Part shown: piece by piece, positions 26,430 to 36,204 of the stretch
How positions within the stretch are numbered: the first letter of the stretch is position 1
How the letters are laid out: each line of letters opens with the position of its first letter
Assembly (NCBI RefSeq): GCF_014641615.1
Contig: NZ_BMIB01000002.1
Coordinates: 434,001 to 498,000 of the forward strand
Length of the DNA: 64,000 nt
Source of the DNA: Filimonas zeae
GTDB lineage: Bacteria; Bacteroidota; Bacteroidia; Chitinophagales; Chitinophagaceae
Direction: 5' to 3'
The notes under the pieces: generated by a model
Seen by the model: the letters and a program-made list of their open reading frames with translations, nothing else
Told to the model about the DNA's origin: nothing
Database searches by the model: none
Program-made: the position numbers and the translations under genes

Positions 26430-27860
26430 CTACTTGTGTACGTTAGAAGACTGCAGCACAATATCCCGTATTACACTATCCAGCTTCTCACTTTCCTTTT
26501 GCAGGTGTTGTAACAGGGTTTTATCGCTGGCATCCAGCTGTAGCAGATTTACCATACAAAGTATATTGGCCAGGGGCGCACGCACCAGGTGCGATTGCTT
26601 CCACGCAATATCATTTAATACCAGCCCCTGCTTCTGTATTTTATTTTCCGAAAGCTTGCGCGCGGTAATGTCCAGTGCCGAAAAAGTAATGCCCAGCACA
26701 TTACCAAAGCAATCCCGCGCAGCAATATAACTTACCAGCAGCCATAACTCCCCCTTTACCATTTCCACCTCGCGGTTAAGCGTATTTTCGCCGCTCAAAG
26801 CCAGCTGGCAGTATTTATTAAAATCTTCTGCAGTAACCATGCGGGTTACCTGATCTACCGTTTTACCACGGCGCAGCAATACACCCGCTTTCTGCGCCAG
26901 TTCGCACGCCGCCTTATTATATGCCTGTAACCGCAGCTGTTTATCAAAAAACAAATGCGGGCTATGGGTGGTATTTATCAGCGTTTCCAAACGCAGCGCT
27001 GCCTGGTTTGCCCTGGCTTCCTTCTGCTTCTGCTCTGTAATATCCGTGTTTACTACCAGATACCTGGTTACCCCGCCCTGCCGGTTGGTTACCGGCTGGC
27101 CTGCTGCCAGCATCCAGCGCTCCGCTCCCCCTTTGGTGTAATGCACCACCTCTTCTTTAAAAGCTTTGCCGTGTAACACCGCTATTCTTATACGGGCTGT
27201 GGTTTTTGCATCGGAAAGCGGTCCGTGCAGCAAATCCGGCTTTTTACCCACCACCTCTTCCGGTGTATAGCCGTATAGTGCCGTAAAAGCGGTATTCACC
27301 CATTGTATATGGCCATCGGCGTCTAAAAACAATACGGTATTATAGGTAATGCGGGTAGCCATTGCCAGGTGTTCTGTTAAACCGTCATCCTCTTCATCCG
27401 CAATGGATTCACCTCCCTGCAAAACAGGGTGAAAACCGGCATGCCTGCCTTCCTTTTCCGACGAAACATCCCGCGCGGTAACCATTTTTACCTTACTGCC
27501 GTTAAACACTACCGGAAAAGAAACAATATCCACCCATATAATACTACCGTCTGCTTTCTGATGCCGCCAGGTACCGGTACGCTTTTGTCTGGTATCCGGA
27601 TTCAATTGTAAAAAAGCTTTCAATAGCTCATCTTCTCCTTCAGGCCGTATTTGTAACAGGTTCATTTTCAAAAACTCTTCGCGCGTATAACCGTATACAC
27701 GTAAAGCAGCCGCATTCACTTCTACAAACGCCAGCGTTTCTATATCATACATCCACATGGCAGAAGCATTCTCTCTGAAAAAGTAAAATAAGTCAGATGC
27801 AATCGTTAGTTCGGGCCCGTAAAAAGATGCAGCGGTGTTATGTTTTATAAGTGGTATCAT
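26430..27860 (-). CDS. PAS-domain sensor ending in a histidine-kinase dimerisation domain, no ATPase domain
   Basis: A 476-residue cytoplasmic protein with three PAS modules (roughly residues 15-135, 165-285 and 290-400). These are recognisable from FVEVNAAALRVYGYTREEFLKMN, IQWVNTAFTALYGYTPEEVVGKKPDLLHGP and the PAC-type segments ITARDVSSE, VNTDITEQK and FSALDITARK. The last 70 residues look like a HisKA dimerisation helix pair with an H-box (KQSHLVRAPLANILCMVNLL), and then the protein ends. No N, G1, F or G2 box of a kinase ATPase domain follows. It may be phosphorylated by, or dimerise with, another kinase. It is divergent from the tetR gene. Confidence 0.85.
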   Translation of the reverse strand: MIPLIKHNTAASFYGPELTIASDLFYFFRENASAMWMYDIETLAFVEVNAAALRVYGYTREEFLKMNLLQIRPEGEDELLKAFLQLNPDTRQKRTGTWRHQKADGSIIWVDIVSFPVVFNGSKVKMVTARDVSSEKEGRHAGFHPVLQGGESIADEEDDGLTEHLAMATRITYNTVLFLDADGHIQWVNTAFTALYGYTPEEVVGKKPDLLHGPLSDAKTTARIRIAVLHGKAFKEEVVHYTKGGAERWMLAAGQPVTNRQGGVTRYLVVNTDITEQKQKEARANQAALRLETLINTTHSPHLFFDKQLRLQAYNKAACELAQKAGVLLRRGKTVDQVTRMVTAEDFNKYCQLALSGENTLNREVEMVKGELWLLVSYIAARDCFGNVLGITFSALDITARKLSENKIQKQGLVLNDIAWKQSHLVRAPLANILCMVNLLQLDASDKTLLQHLQKESEKLDSVIRDIVLQSSNVHK

Positions 27861-27976
27861 AAATCATTACAAAAATATCAGGCTGCCCGCCTTCCATGCC
27901 TTAAACCTTTCTTAAGTCACCTTAATACCTGCTTTAAAACATACAGCCGTTAGCCGCCATCAACCGTTCATCATTT

Positions 27977-27984
27977 TATTTTTG
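27977..27984 (+). promoter_or_regulatory. Candidate -7 element for the tetR-RND operon
   Basis: TATTTTTG fits TANNTTTG and lies 33 bp before the tetR ATG. A second copy, TATGTTTG at 28005-28012, is only 5 bp before the ATG and would give an almost leaderless message. Neither has a clear upstream TTTG. Confidence 0.3.
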
Positions 27985-28016
27985 CACACTTTACACCGTT
28001 AACCTATGTTTGCACC

Positions 28017-28652
28017 ATGGTTACCGTAAAGAAGACAGACCGCCCTGCAGAGGACCTGAAAAAGAAAATACTGGAAGCAGCCCGGGAACTGTTTCTGAAA
28101 CATGGCTACGAGGCCACCTCTATGCGCAAAATAGCTTCTGCTATAGGCATCAGTCCCACCGCTATCTATCTGTACTATATGGACAAAAGTGATGTGATGC
28201 ATGCCCTGCACAGCGAAGGCTTTTTTCTGCTCAACAGCCGGTTTGCCGTATTGGCTCAGGTAGAATCGCCCTTTGAGCGGTTAAAAGCCATGGGCCGCAT
28301 TTACATGCAGTTTGCAGTAGAAAATGCAGATTATTACCGGCTGATGTTTATTTTAAAGGAACCAATGGAATACCTTGATAATCACTGTCATGATGAAGAC
28401 TGGGATGAAGGCGAACAGGCATTTTACGCACTGATTAATACGGTGGAAGCCTGTATGCAGGAAGGTTATTTTAAAGATCAGCAACCGCATGAAGCGGCTA
28501 TGCTGGTATGGTCTGCCATGCACGGGCTGGTATCTATGCACCTGAGCGGCCATCTGGAGCATATTACCCATACCAAAAACATTTTTCCACAGCCTGACCA
28601 GGCCATGGAACAGACTTTCCAGAGTCTGATTACCCTGATGTCGAAGCGTTAA
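28017..28652 (+). CDS. TetR/AcrR-family repressor
   Basis: A 211-residue regulator. Residues 15-60 form the TetR helix-turn-helix (ILEAARELFLKHGYEATSMRKIASAIGISPTAIYLYYMDKSDVMHAL). The C-terminal ligand-binding part resembles the WHG/TetR_C type (AMLVWSAMHGLVSMHLSGHL). It is the first gene of a four-gene plus-strand unit with TolC, membrane-fusion protein and RND pump, 31 bp before tolC, so it very likely represses this pump and responds to a pump substrate. Confidence 0.92.
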   Translation: MVTVKKTDRPAEDLKKKILEAARELFLKHGYEATSMRKIASAIGISPTAIYLYYMDKSDVMHALHSEGFFLLNSRFAVLAQVESPFERLKAMGRIYMQFAVENADYYRLMFILKEPMEYLDNHCHDEDWDEGEQAFYALINTVEACMQEGYFKDQQPHEAAMLVWSAMHGLVSMHLSGHLEHITHTKNIFPQPDQAMEQTFQSLITLMSKR

Positions 28653-28683
28653 TTTTTTTTCATATCACTTAACACTGTTAACA

Positions 28684-30054
28684 ATGAAAGCAGTTTTAGT
28701 ATTCTTTACCCTTTTTGCCCTTCACCTGCCGGGTCGCCTGCTACAGGCCCAGACAACGGTGCTGGACAGGTATATAACAGAAGGATTTGAACATAACCTG
28801 GTACTGCAGCAAAAGAATATTTCGCTGGAAAAAGCCATGTACGCACTGAAAAGTGCCAGAAGTCTGTACCTGCCAACGGTCAGTTTTATGTTCGATTACC
28901 AGACAGCCGATGGTGGCCGGGATATTCCCCTGCCCCTGGGTGATCTGCTGAATCCGGTGTATTCCACCTTAAACCAGTTGACTTCCCCGGGCAAGTTTCC
29001 CATGTTGCAGAACGAAAGAATCAACTTTTTGCCACAGAACTTTTACGATGGTAAAATACGCACTACCGTACCCATCATCAACACCGATATCGGCTACAAT
29101 AAAAAGATTCAGGAGCAGCAGGTAAGCCTGCAGGATTATGAAATAACCACCTACCGCCGCGAGCTGGTAAAAAACATTAAAACCGCTTATTTCAACTACC
29201 TCACTGCCACACAGGCCGTATCTGTTTACCAGAGCGCCCAACAGCTGGCGCAGGAAAGTAAACGGGTAAATGAAAAACTGCTGGAAAATGGCAAAGGGTT
29301 GCATGCCTATATATTAAGAGCCGAAAGCGAGAGCGAAGGCATACAGGCACAGATTACCAGTGCACAGCAGCAGGCAGAAAATGCCCGTTTATACTTTAAC
29401 GCACTACTGAACCGCGATGCTGCCGCTACTATTGATACTGCCTTAAACACAGATGAAAGCCTGGCGCAGGCCACCCGTATGCTGGCAGATACCCCGGTAA
29501 TCAGCGGCCGGGAAGAGCTGAAAACAGTTCAGCAACTGATTACCCTTAACCAAACGGCAGATAAAATGAACCGGCAATATGCGGTACCTAAGCTTAACGG
29601 CTTTCTGGATCTGGGCTCACAGGCGCAAAACTGGAAGTTCAATGGCCAGAGCCGCTACTATATGGCAGGTCTGCAATTGTCCATGCCCCTGTTTGCCGGC
29701 AACCGCAATCAGTATAAAATAAGGCAGTCAGAATTAGATATAAAAAACGCGCAACTGAATAAAGAGGTGCTGTTACAACAGCTTACCGTAAGCAGCAGCG
29801 CTGCCCGCAATAACCTGTTAGCCGCCTGGCGCACCTGCCAGGCCTCTCTGAAACAACAAGAAGCTGCCGGCACTTACTACCGGTTAATTGACAAAGGTTA
29901 CAAAGCAGGCACCAATACTTTTATTGAAACTGTTGATGCCCGCAACCAGCTTACCAGTGCGCAGCTGGCCGTAACCATTAACCGGTACAAAGTACTGATT
30001 GCCGCTGCCGCCCTGGAAAGAGAAACCGCCTCCTATTCCGTTACCAATAAATAA
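28684..30054 (+). CDS. TolC-family outer-membrane efflux protein
   Basis: A 456-residue outer-membrane channel component. Signal peptide residues 1-22 (ending LLQAQ). Two outer-membrane efflux protein repeats of long coiled-coil helices are visible; the second contains NKEVLLQQLTVSSSAARNNLLAAWRTCQAS and the typical end motif YKAGTNTFIETVDARNQLTSAQLA. TolC trimers carry substrate from the RND pump across the outer membrane. 10 bp separate its stop from the adaptor ATG. Confidence 0.92.
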   Translation: MKAVLVFFTLFALHLPGRLLQAQTTVLDRYITEGFEHNLVLQQKNISLEKAMYALKSARSLYLPTVSFMFDYQTADGGRDIPLPLGDLLNPVYSTLNQLTSPGKFPMLQNERINFLPQNFYDGKIRTTVPIINTDIGYNKKIQEQQVSLQDYEITTYRRELVKNIKTAYFNYLTATQAVSVYQSAQQLAQESKRVNEKLLENGKGLHAYILRAESESEGIQAQITSAQQQAENARLYFNALLNRDAAATIDTALNTDESLAQATRMLADTPVISGREELKTVQQLITLNQTADKMNRQYAVPKLNGFLDLGSQAQNWKFNGQSRYYMAGLQLSMPLFAGNRNQYKIRQSELDIKNAQLNKEVLLQQLTVSSSAARNNLLAAWRTCQASLKQQEAAGTYYRLIDKGYKAGTNTFIETVDARNQLTSAQLAVTINRYKVLIAAAALERETASYSVTNK

Positions 30055-30064
30055 AACGCTTTAT

Positions 30065-31120
30065 ATGAAGCCAGCCATACTTTTACTTACCCTTACTGCT
30101 GCCGCAGGCAGCTGCCACAACAACAAACCCGCTGCTGAAAAAACAACCGGCCGCGATACTATTCCCGTTCAGGTAATGAGCCTGGAAAAGGCAGACAGCC
30201 GGCAGGATATTTTTGCATCCGGCCAGTTTACCACCGACGATGAAACCAGCCTGGGTTTTAAAAACGGCGGCGTTATTAACCGCATTTATGTAAAAGAAGG
30301 CGATGCAGTAAGCAAAGGCCAGTTAATAGCCACACTGCACCTGGCAGAAGTGAATGCACAGGCAGAACAGGCCACGCTGGGCTTACAAAAGGCAGAAAGA
30401 GATTATGCGCGTGCCAGCAGTTTGTATAAAGACAGTGTGGCCACACTGGAGCAGATGCAGAACGCCAAAACCGCCCTGGATGTGGCACGCCAGCAACTGA
30501 GCGCCGTTAAATTTAATCAGAGCTATTCTGAAATTAAAGCACCTGCCAACGGCTATGTACTGCGCAAGTTTGCCAACGAAGGTCAGGTGGTTGGCCCCGG
30601 TACCCCCGTGGTAATGGTAAACGGTGGCCGCCAGGGTGAATGGCTGCTGAAAGCCGGGGTAAGCGACAGACAATGGGCTGCCATACAACCTGGCGATAAG
30701 GCGTACATAGAAACAGACGCCCTGCCCGGTCAGCGCCTGCCCGCCACGGTATCTAAAAAATCAGAAGGGGTTGATGCCACCAGTGGCACCTTTATCATTC
30801 AGCTGAAACTACAGCAGAAACCCCACGCTATAGCATCGGGCCTGTTTGGCAAAGCTACCATCACCCCTTCCCAGGCAGTAAACGCCTGGGTAATACCTTA
30901 CGATGCGTTGCTGGATGGCGATCAGAACGAAGGCTATGTGTTTGTGACCAATGATAACAAAACTGCCGAAAAAGTGAAAGTATCGCTGGGCGGTATTGCC
31001 AACAACAAGGTGTTTGTTACCGGCGGACTGGATAGCGTAAAAGCCTTGATCATTTCCGGCAATGCCTACCTCAACGACCACTCCCCTATTGTTATTCAAA
31101 ATAATACTGCACGCCCATGA
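30065..31120 (+). CDS. RND efflux periplasmic adaptor (membrane-fusion lipoprotein)
   Basis: A 351-residue HlyD/AcrA-type adaptor. ATG 30065 gives a lipoprotein leader, MKPAILLLTLTAAAGSC, with lipid-modified Cys17; the open frame from 29999 overlaps tolC and is not needed. The lipoyl-like halves are visible as GGVINRIYVKEGDAVSKGQLIATL and SEIKAPANGYVLRKFANEGQVVGPGTPVVMV, flanking a coiled-coil hairpin. The beta-barrel part follows (DKAYIETDALPGQRLPATV). It connects TolC with the RND pump. The last four bases overlap the pump start (ATGA). Confidence 0.92.
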   Translation: MKPAILLLTLTAAAGSCHNNKPAAEKTTGRDTIPVQVMSLEKADSRQDIFASGQFTTDDETSLGFKNGGVINRIYVKEGDAVSKGQLIATLHLAEVNAQAEQATLGLQKAERDYARASSLYKDSVATLEQMQNAKTALDVARQQLSAVKFNQSYSEIKAPANGYVLRKFANEGQVVGPGTPVVMVNGGRQGEWLLKAGVSDRQWAAIQPGDKAYIETDALPGQRLPATVSKKSEGVDATSGTFIIQLKLQQKPHAIASGLFGKATITPSQAVNAWVIPYDALLDGDQNEGYVFVTNDNKTAEKVKVSLGGIANNKVFVTGGLDSVKALIISGNAYLNDHSPIVIQNNTARP

Positions 31121-34100
31121 AAATTTCAGCCTACGCGGTAAAGAATTACCAGTTCACCCTCATTATGGTTTTAATGGTAATAGCACTGGGTGTTACTACC
31201 GTATTAAACATGCCCCGCTCGGAAGATCCGGACCTGAACGCGCCCAACTTTCCGGTAATTGTGGTATACCCCGGCACCAGCCCCAAAGACATGGAAGACC
31301 TGGTGGTAAAGCCACTGGAAAAACGCATCTATGGTCTGGATAATATTAAACGCATCAAATCTACCATCAGCGATGGTTTGGCGGTACTTACTGTAGAATA
31401 TCGTTACAGCAGTAATGTAGACGACAAATACCAGGAACTGGTACGCGAAACCAATGCCGTGCGGGCCGAACTGCCTGCTGACATTTATAAAATGGAGGTA
31501 CAGAAAGCCGACCCCAGCAATGTGAACATTCTGCAGATAGGGCTGGTATCAGACAATGCCTCGCGGGAGAAGCTGCAAAAAGCAGCCGAAGACCTGCAGG
31601 ATGGTCTGGAAAAGATTAAGCAGCTAAAGAACGTAGAAATTGCAGGCCTGCCCGACCGTATTATCCGTGTGGATATGCAGCTGGAAAAAATGGCGCAATT
31701 ACGCATTCCTGTTAACTATATAGCCGGTGCCCTGCAAAGCGAAGTAGCCAATATACCCGGTGGTAACGTTAACCAGAACAGCAAATCGTTCAATATTAAA
31801 ACCAACGGCAACTATCAGAATATTGATGAGATAAGAAACACCGTAGTATTTACTGCCAACGGTAAAAACATACTGCTGAAAGATGTAGCTGCTGTATACT
31901 TCGATTACGCACCGGAAACTGATATTACCCGCCTCAATGGCCACCGCTGTGTGTTTGTGGTAGCCGCACAAAAGTCGGGCGAAAACATTACTCAGGTACA
32001 GAAAGCCTACCTGCCGGTAATTGAAGCATTTAAAAAATCACTTCCTGCCAATATAGACCTGCAACTGCACTTCGATCAGGCAGAGAATGTAAACCACCGA
32101 CTGGGCGGGCTGGGTAAAGACTTTCTGATAGCCATTGGCCTGGTATTACTTACCCTGTTGCCGCTGGGCACCCGGGCTTCACTGGTAGTAATGTTTTCTA
32201 TACCTCTATCGCTGGCTATAGGTATTGTAATGACCAGTCTGCTTGGCTACAGCCTTAACCAGTTAAGCATTGTAGGCTTTGTAGTAGCACTGGGGCTGCT
32301 GGTAGATGACAGCATTGTGGTAGTGGAAAATATTGAACGCTGGCTGCGCGAAGGGCATTCCCGGTTAGATGCCACGCTTAAAGCCACCAAACAGATAGGT
32401 ATGGCCGTACTGGGTTGCACCGCCACCCTTATTATAGCCTTTATGCCACTGATGTTTTTACCCGAAGCTTCCGGCGATTTTATACGCAGCCTGCCGGTAG
32501 CCGTTATCTGTTCCGTGCTGGCATCTATGATAGTAGCGCTTACCGTAGTACCCTTCCTCAGCAGTAAACTGCTGAAGCCCCATGCCCATGCAGAAGGCAA
32601 CCTGTTTATGCGTGGTCTGCAAAAGATTATTCATGGCAGTTATGCAAAACTGCTGGATAAGGCACTGCACCATCCCATTATCACCATCATTGTTGCCGTA
32701 GTAATTTTCGCAGGAGCCTTACGGTTAATACCGGTGGTAGGTATGAGCCTTTTCCCGGCCTCAGAAAAGCCACAGTTCCTTATTAATATATCTGCCCCCC
32801 TGCAATCCAACCTGCACTATACAGATTCCATTGCCCGGCAGATTGAAAAGGAACTGAAAAAGATGCCCGAAGTACAATACTTTGCTACCAACGTAGGCAA
32901 GGGTAACCCACGCATTTACTATAATGTGTTTACACAAAACGAACGTACGGACTTTGCAGAGCTGTTTGTACAGTTACACCCCGATACACGTACCGATAAA
33001 AAGCAGGAGATTATACAACTGCTGCGTAATAAATGGACACCCTACCCCGGTGCCAAAGTAGAAGTGAAAGACTTTGAGCAGGGCGAGCCCATTATTTCGC
33101 CGGTAGAAGTACGCCTTCAGGGAGAAGATCTGGATACCCTGCGTATGCTGGCCTCAAAGGTGGAGGATATGTTGATTAAAACACCAGGCACCCTCTACAC
33201 CAACAACCCGGTACGCAACCTGAAAACAGATATACGCGTACAGATTAATAAAGACAAAGCACAGGCCCTGGGCGTACCTACCGTAAATATAGGCCGCACC
33301 GTACGTATGGCCATAGCAGGTTTGAATGTAGGCACTTTTACCAACCCCGATTCGGATGGAGATGATTATGCCATCATTCTTACCACCCCACGCCCGTCTT
33401 ATCCGGACCTTACCATTTTTGATAACCTGTATGTAAACAACAGCCAGGGCCAGGCCATTCCCTTATCGCAACTGGCTACCCTGCAACTGGAAACCTCTCC
33501 GCTTAAAATCAACCACCACAATAAAAACAGAACCGTATCTGTCAATTCCTTTGTACAAAAAGGTTACCTCAACGACCGGGTAATACAAAGCGTAATTGAG
33601 CAGATGAACAAAATGAAGCTACCTAAAGGCTATACCTACGAAATGGGTGGCGAAATAGAAAGCCGCAACCAATCGTTCGGAGGCTTTGGCAGCATCATTC
33701 TGGTAACCCTGTTTCTGTTTATTGCGGTACTGATTCTGGAGTTTAAAACCTTCAAAAGCACATTGATTGTATTAAGTGTAATACCACTGGGTATTGTGGG
33801 CGCCGTACTGGCCCTGCTGGTAACAGGCAATTCTATGTCGTTCGTGGCCACCATTGGAATTGTAGCATTGGCCGGAATTGAAGTAAAGAATACCATACTA
33901 CTGGTAGACTTTACCAACCAGCTACGCAGAGAAGGCATGGGCCTGATGGAAGCCGTGGAAAAAGCAGGTGAAATACGCTTCCTGCCTATTATTCTTACCA
34001 CGCTTACTGCTATTGGTGGGCTGTTGCCTATTGCACTTTCCAGCAACCCGCTGATATCGCCACTGGCTATAGTAATGATAGGAGGTTTAATCAGCTCTAC

Positions 34101-34197
34101 ATTGTTATCGCGTATTGTTACGCCGGTAGTGTATAAGCTGATACCGCCCAAAGTGGAAGTAGAAACAGAAGCTCCGGCAGCACCATCGGCTTCCTGA
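31117..34197 (+). CDS. RND-family multidrug efflux transporter (AcrB-like)
   Basis: A 1026-residue inner-membrane proton-driven pump of the hydrophobe/amphiphile type. It begins MKISAYAVKNYQFTLIMVLMVIALGV, with PRSEDPDLNAPNFPVIVVYPGTSPKDME in the porter domain. The proton-relay aspartates lie in TM4, VALGLLVDDSIVVVENIERWL. The second half repeats the fold (GGEIESRNQSFGGFGSIILVTLFLF, IPLGIVGAVLALLV, NTILLVDFTNQLRREG). Heavy-metal CusA-type methionine clusters are not seen, so organic compounds are more likely substrates. Ends the tetR-tolC-adaptor-pump operon and is followed by a terminator. Confidence 0.95.
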   Translation: MKISAYAVKNYQFTLIMVLMVIALGVTTVLNMPRSEDPDLNAPNFPVIVVYPGTSPKDMEDLVVKPLEKRIYGLDNIKRIKSTISDGLAVLTVEYRYSSNVDDKYQELVRETNAVRAELPADIYKMEVQKADPSNVNILQIGLVSDNASREKLQKAAEDLQDGLEKIKQLKNVEIAGLPDRIIRVDMQLEKMAQLRIPVNYIAGALQSEVANIPGGNVNQNSKSFNIKTNGNYQNIDEIRNTVVFTANGKNILLKDVAAVYFDYAPETDITRLNGHRCVFVVAAQKSGENITQVQKAYLPVIEAFKKSLPANIDLQLHFDQAENVNHRLGGLGKDFLIAIGLVLLTLLPLGTRASLVVMFSIPLSLAIGIVMTSLLGYSLNQLSIVGFVVALGLLVDDSIVVVENIERWLREGHSRLDATLKATKQIGMAVLGCTATLIIAFMPLMFLPEASGDFIRSLPVAVICSVLASMIVALTVVPFLSSKLLKPHAHAEGNLFMRGLQKIIHGSYAKLLDKALHHPIITIIVAVVIFAGALRLIPVVGMSLFPASEKPQFLINISAPLQSNLHYTDSIARQIEKELKKMPEVQYFATNVGKGNPRIYYNVFTQNERTDFAELFVQLHPDTRTDKKQEIIQLLRNKWTPYPGAKVEVKDFEQGEPIISPVEVRLQGEDLDTLRMLASKVEDMLIKTPGTLYTNNPVRNLKTDIRVQINKDKAQALGVPTVNIGRTVRMAIAGLNVGTFTNPDSDGDDYAIILTTPRPSYPDLTIFDNLYVNNSQGQAIPLSQLATLQLETSPLKINHHNKNRTVSVNSFVQKGYLNDRVIQSVIEQMNKMKLPKGYTYEMGGEIESRNQSFGGFGSIILVTLFLFIAVLILEFKTFKSTLIVLSVIPLGIVGAVLALLVTGNSMSFVATIGIVALAGIEVKNTILLVDFTNQLRREGMGLMEAVEKAGEIRFLPIILTTLTAIGGLLPIALSSNPLISPLAIVMIGGLISSTLLSRIVTPVVYKLIPPKVEVETEAPAAPSAS

Positions 34198-34219
34198 TAA
34201 TATCTGTATGCAATTTTTC

Positions 34220-34256
34220 AGCAACCACTGCCCAAAGCGGTGGTTGCTTTATTTTT
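34220..34256 (+). terminator. Terminator of the RND efflux operon
   Basis: AGCAACCAC / GTGGTTGCT, a 9-bp stem with an 11-base loop followed by TTATTTTT, 23 bp after the pump stop. Confidence 0.8.
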
Positions 34257-34291
34257 GGGGTAAATACAATTTTCAACCATCAATACACTGT

Positions 34292-35701
34292 ATGACAAAA
34301 GCAGCCTCACTACTACTATTCGGTTTACTTTTATATAACATCGGCCACAGCCAAACCTTAACAGATGTAACCACCGCTGCCGGCAGCAACGTAACCGGCA
34401 ATGCAATAAAAATAAATGGCTCCAATAATTTTCCCACAGGCTCCGAAGGGCTGGAATTATACTTTTCCAGTGGGGTAAGCCGAATCAATTCACTTAACCG
34501 AACAACTACTGCCCGGTTTCCGCTGGAATTCAACGCTTCCACATTCAACTTTATCAGTAATCGGCCATATTTCCTCAATAGAACCATCCCGGGGTCAACA
34601 GAAGATTCTCAGGGGCCTAACTATCTGTTGCTTCATAAAATGTATACAGGTACATTAATGCCTGAATCTTATGTAATGGGGCGAATAAGTGCTATAAGAG
34701 GCGGCGTATCTGCCGGAAACAGAAAAATATCGGTGGAAGTAAATACAGCCACCGCTTATAACTTTAACAGAGGAAGCATTATGAGCCATTTTGAGGCACA
34801 ACGGCTCGTTTCTCTCACCTACAATAATGAAACGTATCTGGCACTTGAATTTTTAAACAATTCCACCGTATATAGTCTCTCCTTTACCGGATATGCATCT
34901 GGAGAGTCCTTTGCACTGCTGAGAGATGAGGATGTTACCAATGTTCAGGAGTTTGTTCCAACAGATGCTATTAATGTTCAGGGCAGACTTTCACTGGGCT
35001 ATTTTGGCGGAGGTGCACCTGTTTCCAGATTTCATATGATCGAGAACGTTGCTGCCAGAGACAACTTCATCACCGTCCACAACACCAGCAATACTAACTC
35101 CAGGCTTGTTGCAGGTACAGCAGGTACCAGCTATGCCGTTACCAACCATGCTGGAAGTAGTGTAGTGGAAAGCTATAACGATCTGCACTTGTCAGCTGCT
35201 ATTGCCGGGAATATTTATTTTGAAACTGGCAGAACAGGCACTACTTCACCTGTTAGAATGAAGCTTACCAATAACGGTACACTTGTTATAGGCACCGAAA
35301 CAGTACCAACCGGCTACAAGCTTGCCGTGAATGGTGCTGCACTATTTACCAAAATAGTAGTAAAGCCTTATGACAAATGGCCTGATTATATATTTGATTC
35401 TTCTTACCGTTTAACTCCGCTGCCGCAGCTGGAACAATATATTCAGCAGCACAAACATTTACCAGATGTACCCTCCGCCGCTGTAGTAGAGAAAGAAGGT
35501 ATAGATATGGGCAGTAACCAGGCTGCATTGCTGAAGAAAATTGAAGAACTCACCCTTTATATTATTTCTCAGCATAAAGAACTGAACAATCAGAAGCAGG
35601 CACAGGCAGCTGAAAAACAAGCGTTGGAAAACAATAACAAATTGCTGGAACAACGCTTACAAACACTTGAACAAAAGCTAAACAACCTGTTGAAGCAATA
35701 A
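34292..35701 (+). CDS. Exported protein with tail-fibre-like C-terminal region
   Basis: A 469-residue protein; ATG 34292 gives the signal peptide MTKAASLLLFGLLLYNIGHS-Q. The middle is beta-rich and asparagine- and threonine-rich. The end has a pattern common in Bacteroidota surface proteins: LAVNGAALFTKIVVKPYDKWPDYIFDSSYRLTPLPQLEQYIQQHKHLPDVPSA, then GIDMGSNQAALLKKIEELTLYIISQ and a coiled coil of about 50 residues. This region resembles the C-terminal part of phage tail-fibre-type proteins and is thought to help trimerise or anchor. Function unknown; likely secreted or surface-exposed. Single gene followed by a hairpin. Confidence 0.8.
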   Translation: MTKAASLLLFGLLLYNIGHSQTLTDVTTAAGSNVTGNAIKINGSNNFPTGSEGLELYFSSGVSRINSLNRTTTARFPLEFNASTFNFISNRPYFLNRTIPGSTEDSQGPNYLLLHKMYTGTLMPESYVMGRISAIRGGVSAGNRKISVEVNTATAYNFNRGSIMSHFEAQRLVSLTYNNETYLALEFLNNSTVYSLSFTGYASGESFALLRDEDVTNVQEFVPTDAINVQGRLSLGYFGGGAPVSRFHMIENVAARDNFITVHNTSNTNSRLVAGTAGTSYAVTNHAGSSVVESYNDLHLSAAIAGNIYFETGRTGTTSPVRMKLTNNGTLVIGTETVPTGYKLAVNGAALFTKIVVKPYDKWPDYIFDSSYRLTPLPQLEQYIQQHKHLPDVPSAAVVEKEGIDMGSNQAALLKKIEELTLYIISQHKELNNQKQAQAAEKQALENNNKLLEQRLQTLEQKLNNLLKQ

Positions 35702-35725
35702 GGCTAAAACTATAGTAACCATCAA

Positions 35726-35755
35726 CAGAAAACCGGCTTAACAGCCGGTTTTCTG
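35726..35755 (+). terminator. Terminator-like hairpin
   Basis: CAGAAAACCGGCT / AGCCGGTTTTCTG, a 13-bp perfect stem with four-base loop, 25 bp after the stop of the tail-fibre-like gene. The only T run is inside the stem. Confidence 0.65.
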
Positions 35756-35885
35756 TACATTCTTACACAACCAATTACACTGATAGGATGGATACAGGTT
35801 ACATCCCCGCCCGTATATATGGCCGATGAAAATTTTCTGAAAGATCATGTAATAAAGCAGGTGAACGCAGCATGCTACTTTGAAT

Positions 35886-36197
35886 TTATAACCATCCCAG
35901 CTCCAGCTTCGCCTCCTCACTCATCATTTCCTTATTCCATGGCGGATCAAAAGTAAGGTGAACATGCACATCCCCCACACCTTCCACAGCGCGTACTTTG
36001 CTTTCCACTTCAAATATAATATCACCTGCTACGGGGCAGGCAGGGGCTGTAAGGGTCATGATAATCTGTACTGAATTGTTATTTCCTATCTCAATACCAT
36101 ACACCAAACCCAGTTCAAATATGTTTACCGGTATCTCGGGGTCATGTACCGTACGTAGTACATCTTCTATCTTATCTCTTAAGGTAACTTCGTTCAT
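35886..36197 (-). CDS. DUF59/MIP18-type iron-sulfur assembly factor (SufT-like)
   Basis: A 103-residue cytoplasmic protein of the DUF59 family, ATG 36197 (the frame to 36239 overlaps sufE). The core is VLRTVHDPEIPVNIFELGLVYGIEI and IIMTLTAPACPVAGDIIFEVESKV, with the conserved Cys in TAPACP, then VHVHLTFDPPWNKEMMSEEAKLELGW. Family members help mature or transfer iron-sulfur clusters. It lies 7 bp downstream of sufE, as the last gene of the suf operon in this window, which supports that role. Confidence 0.9.
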   Translation of the reverse strand: MNEVTLRDKIEDVLRTVHDPEIPVNIFELGLVYGIEIGNNNSVQIIMTLTAPACPVAGDIIFEVESKVRAVEGVGDVHVHLTFDPPWNKEMMSEEAKLELGWL

Positions 36198-36204
36198 GAT
36201 ACTG

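Noticed and set aside
31117..34197. Heavy-metal efflux (CusA-type) assignment for the RND pump
   Set aside because: The porter domain lacks the methionine cluster and the TM4 aspartate pattern is that of the drug-type pumps; the TetR neighbour also suits organic substrates.
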